In this document: positions 16,362-22,912 of the stretch, in pieces | Numbering within the stretch: position 1 is the first letter of the stretch | Layout of the letters: each line of letters begins with the position of its first letter | From: Clostridium sp. Cult3 | GTDB taxonomy: Bacteria > Bacillota > Clostridia > Tissierellales > Tepidimicrobiaceae | Reading direction: 5' to 3' | DNA length: 34,470 bases | Assembly (NCBI RefSeq): GCF_021655115.1 | Contig: NZ_PPXY01000005.1 | Span: 1 to 34,470, forward strand | Position numbers and translations under genes: made by a program | Notes under the pieces: model-generated | Databases searched by the model: none | Seen by the model: the letters and a program-made list of their open reading frames with translations, nothing else | What the model was told of the DNA's origin: nothing

Positions 16362-16469
16362 TAGGGGGGACATTAGTTTAAAATTATGTTAAAATATTGA
16401 TAAGTAAAGCTTAGGTCCCCCCTATTCAATTGACAATAGATAATTAAGTTGACTATTAATCATCTATTG
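16362..16469 (+). promoter_or_regulatory. Leader with two inverted repeats before the ubiX/BMC gene run
   Basis: TAGGGGGGAC (16362-16371) pairs exactly with GTCCCCCCTA (16415-16424) across 43 AT-rich bases. A second dyad pairs CAATAGATAATTAA (16434-16447) with TTAATCATCTATTG (16456-16469), 13 of 14 bases, ending 20 bases before the ubiX start. No T run follows either. The arrangement suggests a structured leader or an operator region that separates expression of the two hydrolases from the shell genes. Confidence 0.5.
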
Positions 16470-16489
16470 TTAGAAAGTGAGGATATACC

Positions 16490-17047
16490 ATGAAGATAGT
16501 AGTTGGAATATCAGGAGGGAGTGGTTCTATATATGCCATATCTCTTCTTAAAGCATTAAAGGAATTAAATATAGAAACTCACTTGGTAGTAACCACCATG
16601 GGAGAGTATGTAACTAATCATGAATGTGGTATAAGCTTAGATGAACTAAAAGGTATGGCTACCTACTTTCATGACAACAAGAACTTTGCAGCTCCCATAG
16701 CCAGTGGATCTTTTAAAGTAGATGGCATGGTAGTTCTTCCTTGTTCGATGAAAACCTTATCTAGTGTTGCCAATGGTTTTTCCGATAGTCTACTGACTAG
16801 GGCTTGTGATGTAACCCTTAAAGAGGGAAGAAAGTTGATATTAGTTCCAAGAGAAACCCCTCTAAGTCCTATACATCTAGAGAATATGTTAAAATTATCT
16901 AGATTGGGAGTTACTATATTTCCACCTAGTCCAGGATTTTATAATCATCCAGAAACCATAGAGGACATAGTTTTAAACATGACGGGAAGAATACTGGATA
17001 TGATGGGGATTGATAATAATCTAGTTAATCGTTGGAAAGGTCAATAA
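16490..17047 (+). CDS. ubiX: UbiX-family flavin prenyltransferase
   Basis: This 185-residue protein joins dimethylallyl phosphate to FMN to make prenyl-FMN, the cofactor of UbiD decarboxylases. Clear signatures are the N-terminal GISGGSGSIYA flavin loop, LPCSMKTLSSVANGFSDSLL, the ADV-like TRACDVTLKE and LVPRETPLSPIHLENM. The usual family loop reads GxSGASG; here it is GISGGSG. AGTGAGG lies nine bases before the ATG. The UbiD gene starts 17 bases after the stop, so the pair is a cofactor-enzyme unit. It belongs to the same flavoprotein fold as the BMC-associated gene at 19813. Confidence 0.95.
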   Translation: MKIVVGISGGSGSIYAISLLKALKELNIETHLVVTTMGEYVTNHECGISLDELKGMATYFHDNKNFAAPIASGSFKVDGMVVLPCSMKTLSSVANGFSDSLLTRACDVTLKEGRKLILVPRETPLSPIHLENMLKLSRLGVTIFPPSPGFYNHPETIEDIVLNMTGRILDMMGIDNNLVNRWKGQ

Positions 17048-17064
17048 GGAAAGGAGGGGATAGT

Positions 17065-18417
17065 TTGGAAAGGCAAATGCTTAGGTATACCTTAGATGAA
17101 ATGGATAGGATGGGAGCTCTATTAAAATGCGATAGAGAAGTAGACCCGGAATATGAACTAGGAGCAGTACTCAAATATTTTAGGAACAAAAAGCCCATAC
17201 TATTTAATCGAGTTAAAGGAAGTCCCGTAAAGGTAGCGGGAGGGCTTTATGGAGATAGGGATATAATATACGAACTACTCCATATGAACCATGAAGACCG
17301 ACTGTTTAGATTTATGGATGCCATTGCAAACCCACAACCCTATAAGGTAGTGGATAGGGGTCCTGTAAAGGAAAACATAATTAGAAGGAACATCGATTTA
17401 CCTAGGATTTTACCTATTCCTAAATTCCAAGGCAAGGACTCTAGCCAATTTATTACAGCAGGGGTGATGGTAGTAAAGGATCCAGAAACGGGAAAATACT
17501 TTACTTCTATAAGGAGACTTCAGGTAAATGGAAGAAATGAGCTTTCAGCCCTTATAGCATCACCAAAGTTAACTAATGATTTTTTAGAATTGGAAAAGCA
17601 AAACAAACCCTTAGAAGTAGCTATAATTCTAGGTTATGATGCACCGTTTTTAATGGCAAGTCAAGTACCTTCTGCCACTTACGGAGTAGATAAATACGAG
17701 ATAGATAGTGCTCTAAGGGGAGAACCTTTGGAATTGGTAAAATGTGAATCGGTAGATCTATTGGTACCAGCCTATGCGGAGATAGTCCTAGAAGGTAGAA
17801 TAGTGCCTGGTAAGAGGGAACTAGAAGGTCCTTTTGGAGAATTGATGGGTTATTATGGTGCTCAGGCTCCTCATCCAATAATAGAGATAGATACGGTTAT
17901 GCATAGGAATGATCCTATATTCCAAGGAGCATTTCCTTGTAGAGAAGAGCACGTATCCAATGGACTCATTAGGGAAGTGGAATTATATAATTATTTAAAG
18001 AATCAGGTAGATGTAATAGATGTAAATGTAACAGAAGGTGGAGGCTATAGGTTCAACGCCTTTGCATCTATAAACAAACAGAAGGAAGGGGACGGCAAAT
18101 CTGCTATTATAGCGGCTTTAGGCTCTAATAAGGATTTGAAACAGGTAGTTATAGTAGATGGAGATGTGGATATATTCGATGTTCAGGATATAGAATGGGC
18201 TATTACTACTAGAGCTCAAGCCAGCCTAGATATGGTAGTGATCCCTGGTGCATTAGGTTCATCCTTGGAACCATCCCACGATTTAAGAGGGGTGACAGAC
18301 AAGGTAGGCGTAGATGCAACCAAACCCTTAGGAGAAAAGGCTGTGGAATTTGAAAGAGCTGAGATTCCTGGGTATGAAAATATAGATATAGGTAAGTATT
18401 TTCCAAATATAAGATAA
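17065..18417 (+). CDS. UbiD-family prenyl-FMN decarboxylase, proposed 4-amino-5-imidazolecarboxylate decarboxylase
   Basis: This 450-residue protein shows the UbiD family core: SIRRLQV with R151 and Q153 (the RxQ substrate/cofactor segment) and LEGPFGELMGYYG (E254-E259), followed by EEHVSNGLIREVELY. Family members carry out reversible decarboxylation of aromatic and heteroaromatic acids such as pyrrole-2-carboxylate. The start is the TTG at 17065, about seven bases after AAGGAGGGG; the upstream in-frame start at 17032 lies inside ubiX. The first shell gene starts 15 bases after its stop. In the xanthine route the needed step is loss of CO2 from 4-amino-5-imidazolecarboxylate, which suits the enzyme. 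The exact substrate is inferred. Confidence 0.93.
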   Translation: MERQMLRYTLDEMDRMGALLKCDREVDPEYELGAVLKYFRNKKPILFNRVKGSPVKVAGGLYGDRDIIYELLHMNHEDRLFRFMDAIANPQPYKVVDRGPVKENIIRRNIDLPRILPIPKFQGKDSSQFITAGVMVVKDPETGKYFTSIRRLQVNGRNELSALIASPKLTNDFLELEKQNKPLEVAIILGYDAPFLMASQVPSATYGVDKYEIDSALRGEPLELVKCESVDLLVPAYAEIVLEGRIVPGKRELEGPFGELMGYYGAQAPHPIIEIDTVMHRNDPIFQGAFPCREEHVSNGLIREVELYNYLKNQVDVIDVNVTEGGGYRFNAFASINKQKEGDGKSAIIAALGSNKDLKQVVIVDGDVDIFDVQDIEWAITTRAQASLDMVVIPGALGSSLEPSHDLRGVTDKVGVDATKPLGEKAVEFERAEIPGYENIDIGKYFPNIR

Positions 18418-18432
18418 AGAAGGTGAGGTAAT

Positions 18433-18696
18433 ATGAAAGAAGCTATAGGTATGGTTGAGACCAGGTCTTTGATAGCTGCTATCGAAGCTGCGGATACCAT
18501 GGTTAAGGCTGCTAGTGTGGAGATTATAGATTTCCAGGTTGTAGGTTCAGGCCTTGTTTCCGTTACCGTATCTGGAGATGTAGGAGCAGTAAAGGCAGCT
18601 GTAGAAAGTGGTAAGGTAAGGGCAGCACAAGTGGCAGAAGTAGTTTCAGCCAATGTAATTCCAAGACCTCATGATGAAGTGGATAAAATATTTTGA
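18433..18696 (+). CDS. BMC-H hexameric microcompartment shell protein (copy 1)
   Basis: This 87-residue single-BMC-domain protein is of the EutM/PduA type. It has GMVETRSLIAAIEAADTMVKAA at the start (helix and edge contacts), a [13 protein letters not shown] segment, and the conserved NVIPRPHDEV near the C-terminus. The predicted pore loop is VVGSG. Hexamers tile into the facets of the protein shell. It has a short, unextended C-terminus. The reading frame continues the ubiX-ubiD operon. BMC identity is unambiguous. Confidence 0.97.
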   Translation: MKEAIGMVETRSLIAAIEAADTMVKAASVEIIDFQVVGSGLVSVTVSGDVGAVKAAVESGKVRAAQVAEVVSANVIPRPHDEVDKIF

Positions 18697-18716
18697 TTTT
18701 ACGGTGGTGAAATAAT

Positions 18717-19091
18717 ATGGTCAACCCATTAGCTAGGGTAGTAATGAATAATGTAGCTAAAAAAACTAACCCTGGTAGAGATAGTGGTTCAAAGGGCAAA
18801 ATGGACAATTTAAACCTTAAAAAATTGGATACAGTTGCTGGTGAAATAAAAAAGGATTATAAAGGTAATGAGAGAAGCAATGAAAAAACCAGTGATAATG
18901 TCAACAGAATTGACAGATCTAATTTTACTAATAAGGTTGGCTCAGAAAAGAAGGTTAGCAATTTAACCCCTAAGGAACAAGGTATGATACAGAACCTGAT
19001 AAAGGGCGAAAAAGTAGTTAAGGAAAGTAATACTACAGCTACTATGGTAAGCCTAGATGAAATAGCAAAAAGGGTTAAAGGTAGCCGTTAA
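18717..19091 (+). CDS. Unknown small Lys-rich protein embedded in the BMC operon
   Basis: I do not recognise this 124-residue protein. A probable amphipathic N-terminal segment (NPLARVVMNNVAKK) leads into a long polar, Lys/Asn/Ser-rich stretch (about 17-80) that looks disordered. Then comes LTPKEQGMIQNLIKGEKVV and a C-terminal VSLDEIAKRVKGSR that may form a second amphipathic helix. There are no Cys or Trp residues, no signal peptide and no membrane segment. GGTGGTGA precedes the ATG, and the gene is tightly spaced between two shell genes. A short terminal helix joined by a flexible linker is the layout of encapsulation peptides and shell adaptors, so a scaffold or cargo-docking role is possible. 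This is inference only. Confidence 0.75.
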   Translation: MVNPLARVVMNNVAKKTNPGRDSGSKGKMDNLNLKKLDTVAGEIKKDYKGNERSNEKTSDNVNRIDRSNFTNKVGSEKKVSNLTPKEQGMIQNLIKGEKVVKESNTTATMVSLDEIAKRVKGSR

Positions 19092-19111
19092 TCTTAGAAC
19101 GGAGGTGTAGT

Positions 19112-19495
19112 ATGCAAAAGGCATTGGGGCTTATTGAGGCCATAGGACTTACTACTGCAGTGGCTGCATTAGATGCAGCTAGCAAAGCCGCAGATGTAAC
19201 CTTAATAGGAGTAGAAAAGATTATTGGAGTAGAAAAGGCTGTTGGAGTAAATATCCAAGTTGCTGGAGAAGTGGCTGCAGTAAGGGCTGCCGTAGATGCA
19301 GGAGTAGAAGCTGCCAATAGGGTAGGCTTAGTTGCTGCTAGTCATGTGATTCCCAGACCTCATGATGAGGTGGATAAATTGATTGAACAGTTTTCCAAGA
19401 ATTTAAATAAGGAAGAACAAAAGAAAGAAGAAAAAAAGGATAAAAAAGAAGATAAAAAGGAAGAAAAACCTGAAACAAAAACTAAAAAGAAATAA
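19112..19495 (+). CDS. BMC-H shell protein with altered pore loop and K/E-rich C-terminal tail (copy 2)
   Basis: This 127-residue BMC-H protein has GLIEAIGLTTAVAALDAASKAA at the start, GEVAAVRAAVDAG, and SHVIPRPHDEV. It differs from its neighbours in two ways. The usual G-S-G-type pore loop is replaced by a longer segment made from an 18-base tandem repeat (19205-19240) that encodes IGVEKI and IGVEKA, followed by VGV. The C-terminus extends about 40 residues with alternating Lys and Glu (for example EEQKKEEKKDKKEDKK), probably a charged helix or disordered tail facing the shell interior or exterior. GGAGGTG precedes the ATG. Shell role certain; tail function unknown. Confidence 0.95.
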   Translation: MQKALGLIEAIGLTTAVAALDAASKAADVTLIGVEKIIGVEKAVGVNIQVAGEVAAVRAAVDAGVEAANRVGLVAASHVIPRPHDEVDKLIEQFSKNLNKEEQKKEEKKDKKEDKKEEKPETKTKKK

Positions 19496-19515
19496 TTTTA
19501 TAAGGAGGAATAATG

Positions 19516-19794
19516 ATGAGTCAAGCTTTAGGTCTAGTTGAAACAAAAGGATTAGTAGGTTCCATAGAGGCTGCAGATGCTATGGTTAAAGCAGCTAATG
19601 TTGCATTAGTATGCTATGAAAAGATAGGTTTCGGTCTTGTAACTGTAATGGTTAGAGGAGATGTAGGGGCAGTTAAAGCAGCAGTAGATGCTGGAGCAGA
19701 AGCAGCAAGAGCTGTTGGAGAACTTCACTCAGTACACGTAATACCAAGACCACATGCAGAGGTTGAAAGAGTTATACTAAAACAATATGAGTAA
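19516..19794 (+). CDS. BMC-H shell protein with a GFG pore (copy 3)
   Basis: This 92-residue EutM/PduA-type protein has [22 protein letters not shown], then [14 protein letters not shown], and [11 protein letters not shown]. The predicted pore loop is KIGFG: a Phe stands where copy 1 has Ser, which would add six bulky side chains around the hexamer pore. AGGAGG lies seven bases before the ATG at 19516; the ATG at 19513 is a close alternative. Its codons favour A/C endings, as expected for an abundant protein, but this is an impression rather than a count. Confidence 0.97.
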   Translation: MSQALGLVETKGLVGSIEAADAMVKAANVALVCYEKIGFGLVTVMVRGDVGAVKAAVDAGAEAARAVGELHSVHVIPRPHAEVERVILKQYE

Positions 19795-19812
19795 TACCTT
19801 GGAGTGTTTTAA

Positions 19813-20580
19813 ATGGCTAAAAACAAGATAACCTTAAATGTTTTAGCGGATATTACTAAAAAACTAAATGGAAAGGGTCATATTGACTCGGATAATAAAG
19901 CTTTAGTAGTATTTACCGGTTCCAATATAGATTTGGACAAAAAAATAGAAGAATTAAAGGAATTAGAAAGCCATGGTATGAGTTTATCTTTAGCCTTTTC
20001 CTTTATGGGAGAGAGGATATTGGATGTGGAAAACATAGTGAACTCCTTAAATCCATTTGAAATATATGGAGAAGAGGATATATTTAGGTTGGAAGAGATT
20101 GCAAGTTCCTACTCTAAAGTCATAGGGCCAAATATTACTATGAACACTTTATCCAAGGTGTCTTTAGGAATGGTGGACAGCTTCGTATCCAATATCCTAT
20201 GGACTTACCTCTATAGGAGTAAGGGTGTATATTTAGACTTTGCTTCGGTAAACAATTATCTTGGCAGACCAACTGAAAACAAAGGGATAAGTAAGCAAAT
20301 AGAGAATCACATTAACAACTTAAAGGATATGGGAGTTGTAGAGATTGAAGAAGGCAATTATCTAGATAGGATAGTAGGCATTAAAACTGAGCAGGATATC
20401 CCTAGTGTTAAAGAGATTGGGAACAAGAACTATACTTCTAAACAGGTGATAACGGAAAGGGATCTAGTAGAACTTTCCCCAAAAGGTAAGGCTTTGATAT
20501 TGCCTAAAGGGAGTATTGTAACTCCTTTGGCGAGGGATAAGGCTAGAGAATTAGGCATTGATATTGAAATAGAAGGATAG
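19813..20580 (+). CDS. BMC-associated flavoprotein-like protein
   Basis: This 255-residue protein has two parts. Residues about 25-150 resemble the UbiX/DpaB flavoprotein fold: ALVVFTGSN at the first strand, and SKVIGPNITMNTLSKVSLG-MVDSF, the segment that binds flavin in that family. The last 50 residues carry ITERDLVELSPKGKALILP and IVTPLARDKARELGI, a module I associate with proteins of BMC operons, including some EutT-like ones. It lies between the last BMC-H and BMC-P genes. The catalytic Cys of pantothenoylcysteine decarboxylases is not evident. It may bind flavin or dock to the shell; no reaction can be assigned. Confidence 0.7.
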   Translation: MAKNKITLNVLADITKKLNGKGHIDSDNKALVVFTGSNIDLDKKIEELKELESHGMSLSLAFSFMGERILDVENIVNSLNPFEIYGEEDIFRLEEIASSYSKVIGPNITMNTLSKVSLGMVDSFVSNILWTYLYRSKGVYLDFASVNNYLGRPTENKGISKQIENHINNLKDMGVVEIEEGNYLDRIVGIKTEQDIPSVKEIGNKNYTSKQVITERDLVELSPKGKALILPKGSIVTPLARDKARELGIDIEIEG

Positions 20581-20593
20581 GGGGCGGATTAAA

Positions 20594-20866
20594 TTGTATA
20601 TAGGAAAAGTGATTGGAACGGTAGTAGCAACTAGAAAAGACGAAAACTTAGTAGGGACAAAGCTAATGATTACCCAGCCCCTAAATATGGATTTAAAACC
20701 TATAGGAGAACCATTGATTGCTGTAGATACAGTAGGAGCAGGTATTGGCGAGCTGGTATTATACAGTAAAGGTACTGCTGCTCGAATTGCAGCTAGAAAG
20801 ATGGATTCTCCCATAGATGTTTCTATTGTAGGTATAATAGATGAAATGGATGTTCATGATGGTTAA
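20594..20866 (+). CDS. BMC-P pentameric vertex shell protein (EutN/CcmL family)
   Basis: This 90-residue protein shows the EutN/CcmL pattern: YIGKVIGTVVATRKDENLVG at the start, then PLIAVDTVGAGIGELVL and the DSPIDVSIVGIID end. Pentamers cap the vertices of the shell. It starts at a TTG seven bases after AGGGGCGG. It is the only vertex protein in the window. Together with three BMC-H genes it is enough to close a shell; no tandem-domain BMC-T gene is present here. Confidence 0.96.
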   Translation: MYIGKVIGTVVATRKDENLVGTKLMITQPLNMDLKPIGEPLIAVDTVGAGIGELVLYSKGTAARIAARKMDSPIDVSIVGIIDEMDVHDG

Positions 20867-20897
20867 TGGGACAGTAGGAATAGTTCCCCATGCCCCA
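20867..20897. repeat. Imperfect GGGACAG-type palindromic repeat
   Basis: TGGGACAGTAGGAATAG followed by TTCCCCATGCCCCA is an imperfect palindrome that begins directly after the BMC-P stop codon. It belongs with the copies at 22810 and 32537. Confidence 0.55.
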
Positions 20898-20942
20898 AAC
20901 AACTGTGATATGTGAATTGTATAAAGGGAAAGGAGGAATAAC

Positions 20943-22754
20943 TTGGATACAAAATATATTAAGATGGCAATGGAGTATAGGAATCTAATAGATGTATTGA
21001 TGAGCGACAAGGAATTTGCTGATGTTGTCCTATACGATGGTGAAGTGGTAAATGTTATCACTAGAGAAGTTTATAAAGCCGATATTGCCATTAAAGGTGA
21101 ATATATAGCATTAGTAGGAGATTGTAGAGATTTAATCGGACCAGATACATTGGTAATAGATGTTAGAGGAAAGTATCTATCCCCAGGTTTCATAGATTCT
21201 CATATGCATTTTGAGTCCAGTATGCTTACTATAACGGAATTTTCCAGGCTTTCAATTCCATCAGGCACTACTACCCTAGTAGCAGATCCTCATGAGATAG
21301 GCAATGCTTTAGGAGCTGTTGGTATGAAGGCTATGGCTGACGAGATAGATTCGGTACCTAATAAAGTTAAATTAGTAGTACCAGCATTGACTCCAGATTG
21401 CCCAGACTTAGAGACTGCTGGAGTAGATATTACATCGAAAGATATGGAAGATTTGCTAAATTACAAACATATAATAGGAATAGGTGAGCTACAAGGGTTT
21501 AGTAATGTAAAGCATGTTTATAGAAATACACCTGAGATAGTTACAGACCTAGTGGCTTCGACTATGTATGCTCGCTCCAAGGGTATGGTAGTAGATGGAA
21601 ATGCGCCAGAACTATTTGGTAATGAATTGGCAGCTCATATTATATCTACAGGAGGAAGATGTTCCTGTCATGAGACTACTACCAAGGAAGAAGCTATGGA
21701 GAAGTTGAGACAAGGAGTGTACCTATTTATGAGGGAAGGCTCTACTCAGAAGAATATGGCTGAGTGTATTAGAGCTGTAACTGAAGAAGGCATGGATTCT
21801 AGAAGATGTATACTAGCTACTGATGATATGGTAGCAGCTGACCTAGAAACTCTAGGTCATATGAATGAAATTGTACGAAGAACTATTAGACAAGGTGTAG
21901 ATCCAGTTGAAGCTATACAGATGGTTACTATAAACCCAGCTACCTACTTTGGTCTTGACCATGTAGGAGTACTAGCTCCTGGCAAGGCAGCAGATGTGGT
22001 AGTTATAGATGACTTAAATGAGATGACTGTAGATGGAGTATTTATAGATGGTAAACTAGTAGCTTCAAAGGGTGAACTTCTAATAGATCTACCTAAATAC
22101 ACTTACCCACCAGAGGTGAAAAACTCTGTAAGGATTGATCCAATAACTGAAAAGGATCTACAAATAGAAGCTGAAGGAACAACAGCGAGAGTTAGATGTA
22201 TAGAAGTAATACCAGATCAAAACTTAACAGGAAAATTAGAAGAAACAGTAAAAGTACACAATGGAGTCGCTGAACCTGATGTGTCTACCGATACTTTAGG
22301 AATAGCTTGTGTAGAAAGATATGGCAGGACAGGAAATATTGGCAAGGCTTTTGTAAAAGGCTTTGGCATGAGGGATGGAGCTTTTGCTGAATCCGTAGGC
22401 CACGACACCCACAATATAATGGTAGTTGGTACCAACTATAGGGATATGACTTTAGCTGTAAATCAAGTTATAGAAATGGGTGGAGGATTAGCTATAGCCA
22501 ATAGAGGTAGAGTATTAGGGGAGATGAGATTACCAGTAGGTGGACTAATAACTGACGAACTAACAGGCCATGAAGTTAGCGAAAAGATTGCAGAACTAGA
22601 GAGAATAGTTGATGAAGAATTAGGTTGTAAAATACACGCACCATTTATGCATCTATCATTCCTAGCATTATCTACATCGCCTATATGGAAGATTACCGAC
22701 AAAGGCCTTGTAGATGTAAACAATTTTGAAATTCTTTCCCCAGTAATTGAGTAG
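20943..22754 (+). CDS. Divergent AdeC/YerA-like deaminase, proposed 4-aminoimidazole deaminase
   Basis: This 603-residue protein is homologous to adenine deaminase: SPGFIDSHMHFESSM (H87, H89), VADPHEIGN, GIGELQGF, and a C-terminal half with GHDTHNIMVVG and TDELTGHEV. Compared with the canonical copy at 27925 it has an N-terminal extension of about 25 residues (MAMEYRNLIDVLM). Three active-site signatures differ: DGHxP becomes DGNAP (N220), the TEHEC segment becomes CSCHET, and CTDDKHP becomes ATDDMVA. It starts at a TTG about five bases after AAGGAGGA, just past the BMC-P gene. A second amino-azole deaminase is needed in the route to convert 4-aminoimidazole to 4-imidazolone, and this paralog fits. 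Adenine deaminase remains the conservative label. Confidence 0.85.
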   Translation: MDTKYIKMAMEYRNLIDVLMSDKEFADVVLYDGEVVNVITREVYKADIAIKGEYIALVGDCRDLIGPDTLVIDVRGKYLSPGFIDSHMHFESSMLTITEFSRLSIPSGTTTLVADPHEIGNALGAVGMKAMADEIDSVPNKVKLVVPALTPDCPDLETAGVDITSKDMEDLLNYKHIIGIGELQGFSNVKHVYRNTPEIVTDLVASTMYARSKGMVVDGNAPELFGNELAAHIISTGGRCSCHETTTKEEAMEKLRQGVYLFMREGSTQKNMAECIRAVTEEGMDSRRCILATDDMVAADLETLGHMNEIVRRTIRQGVDPVEAIQMVTINPATYFGLDHVGVLAPGKAADVVVIDDLNEMTVDGVFIDGKLVASKGELLIDLPKYTYPPEVKNSVRIDPITEKDLQIEAEGTTARVRCIEVIPDQNLTGKLEETVKVHNGVAEPDVSTDTLGIACVERYGRTGNIGKAFVKGFGMRDGAFAESVGHDTHNIMVVGTNYRDMTLAVNQVIEMGGGLAIANRGRVLGEMRLPVGGLITDELTGHEVSEKIAELERIVDEELGCKIHAPFMHLSFLALSTSPIWKITDKGLVDVNNFEILSPVIE

Positions 22755-22809
22755 AATATATTGCAATTTAAATGAGCATTTAATTAAGGTCTTGGTATAG
22801 GACGGTAAA

Positions 22810-22838
22810 TGGGACAGGGGGACCGTCCCTACTGTCCA
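22810..22838. repeat. GGGACAG...CTGTCC palindromic repeat
   Basis: TGGGACAGGGGGACCGTCCC followed by TACTGTCCA is a nested palindrome between the AdeC-like gene and the AzgA-type permease. It resembles small REP-like intergenic elements common in Firmicutes. Confidence 0.65.
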
Positions 22839-22912
22839 CCAGATCTTCATTAAATATATATTTTATGAAAGGAGGATAGTGTTTTAAAAAATCAAATTTA
22901 AGGGGGATTTAT

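Noticed and set aside
22810-22838. Rho-independent terminator between the AdeC-like gene and the AzgA-type permease
   Set aside because: The palindrome lacks a following T run and matches the repeat family found at 20867 and 32537, so it is better called a repeat.
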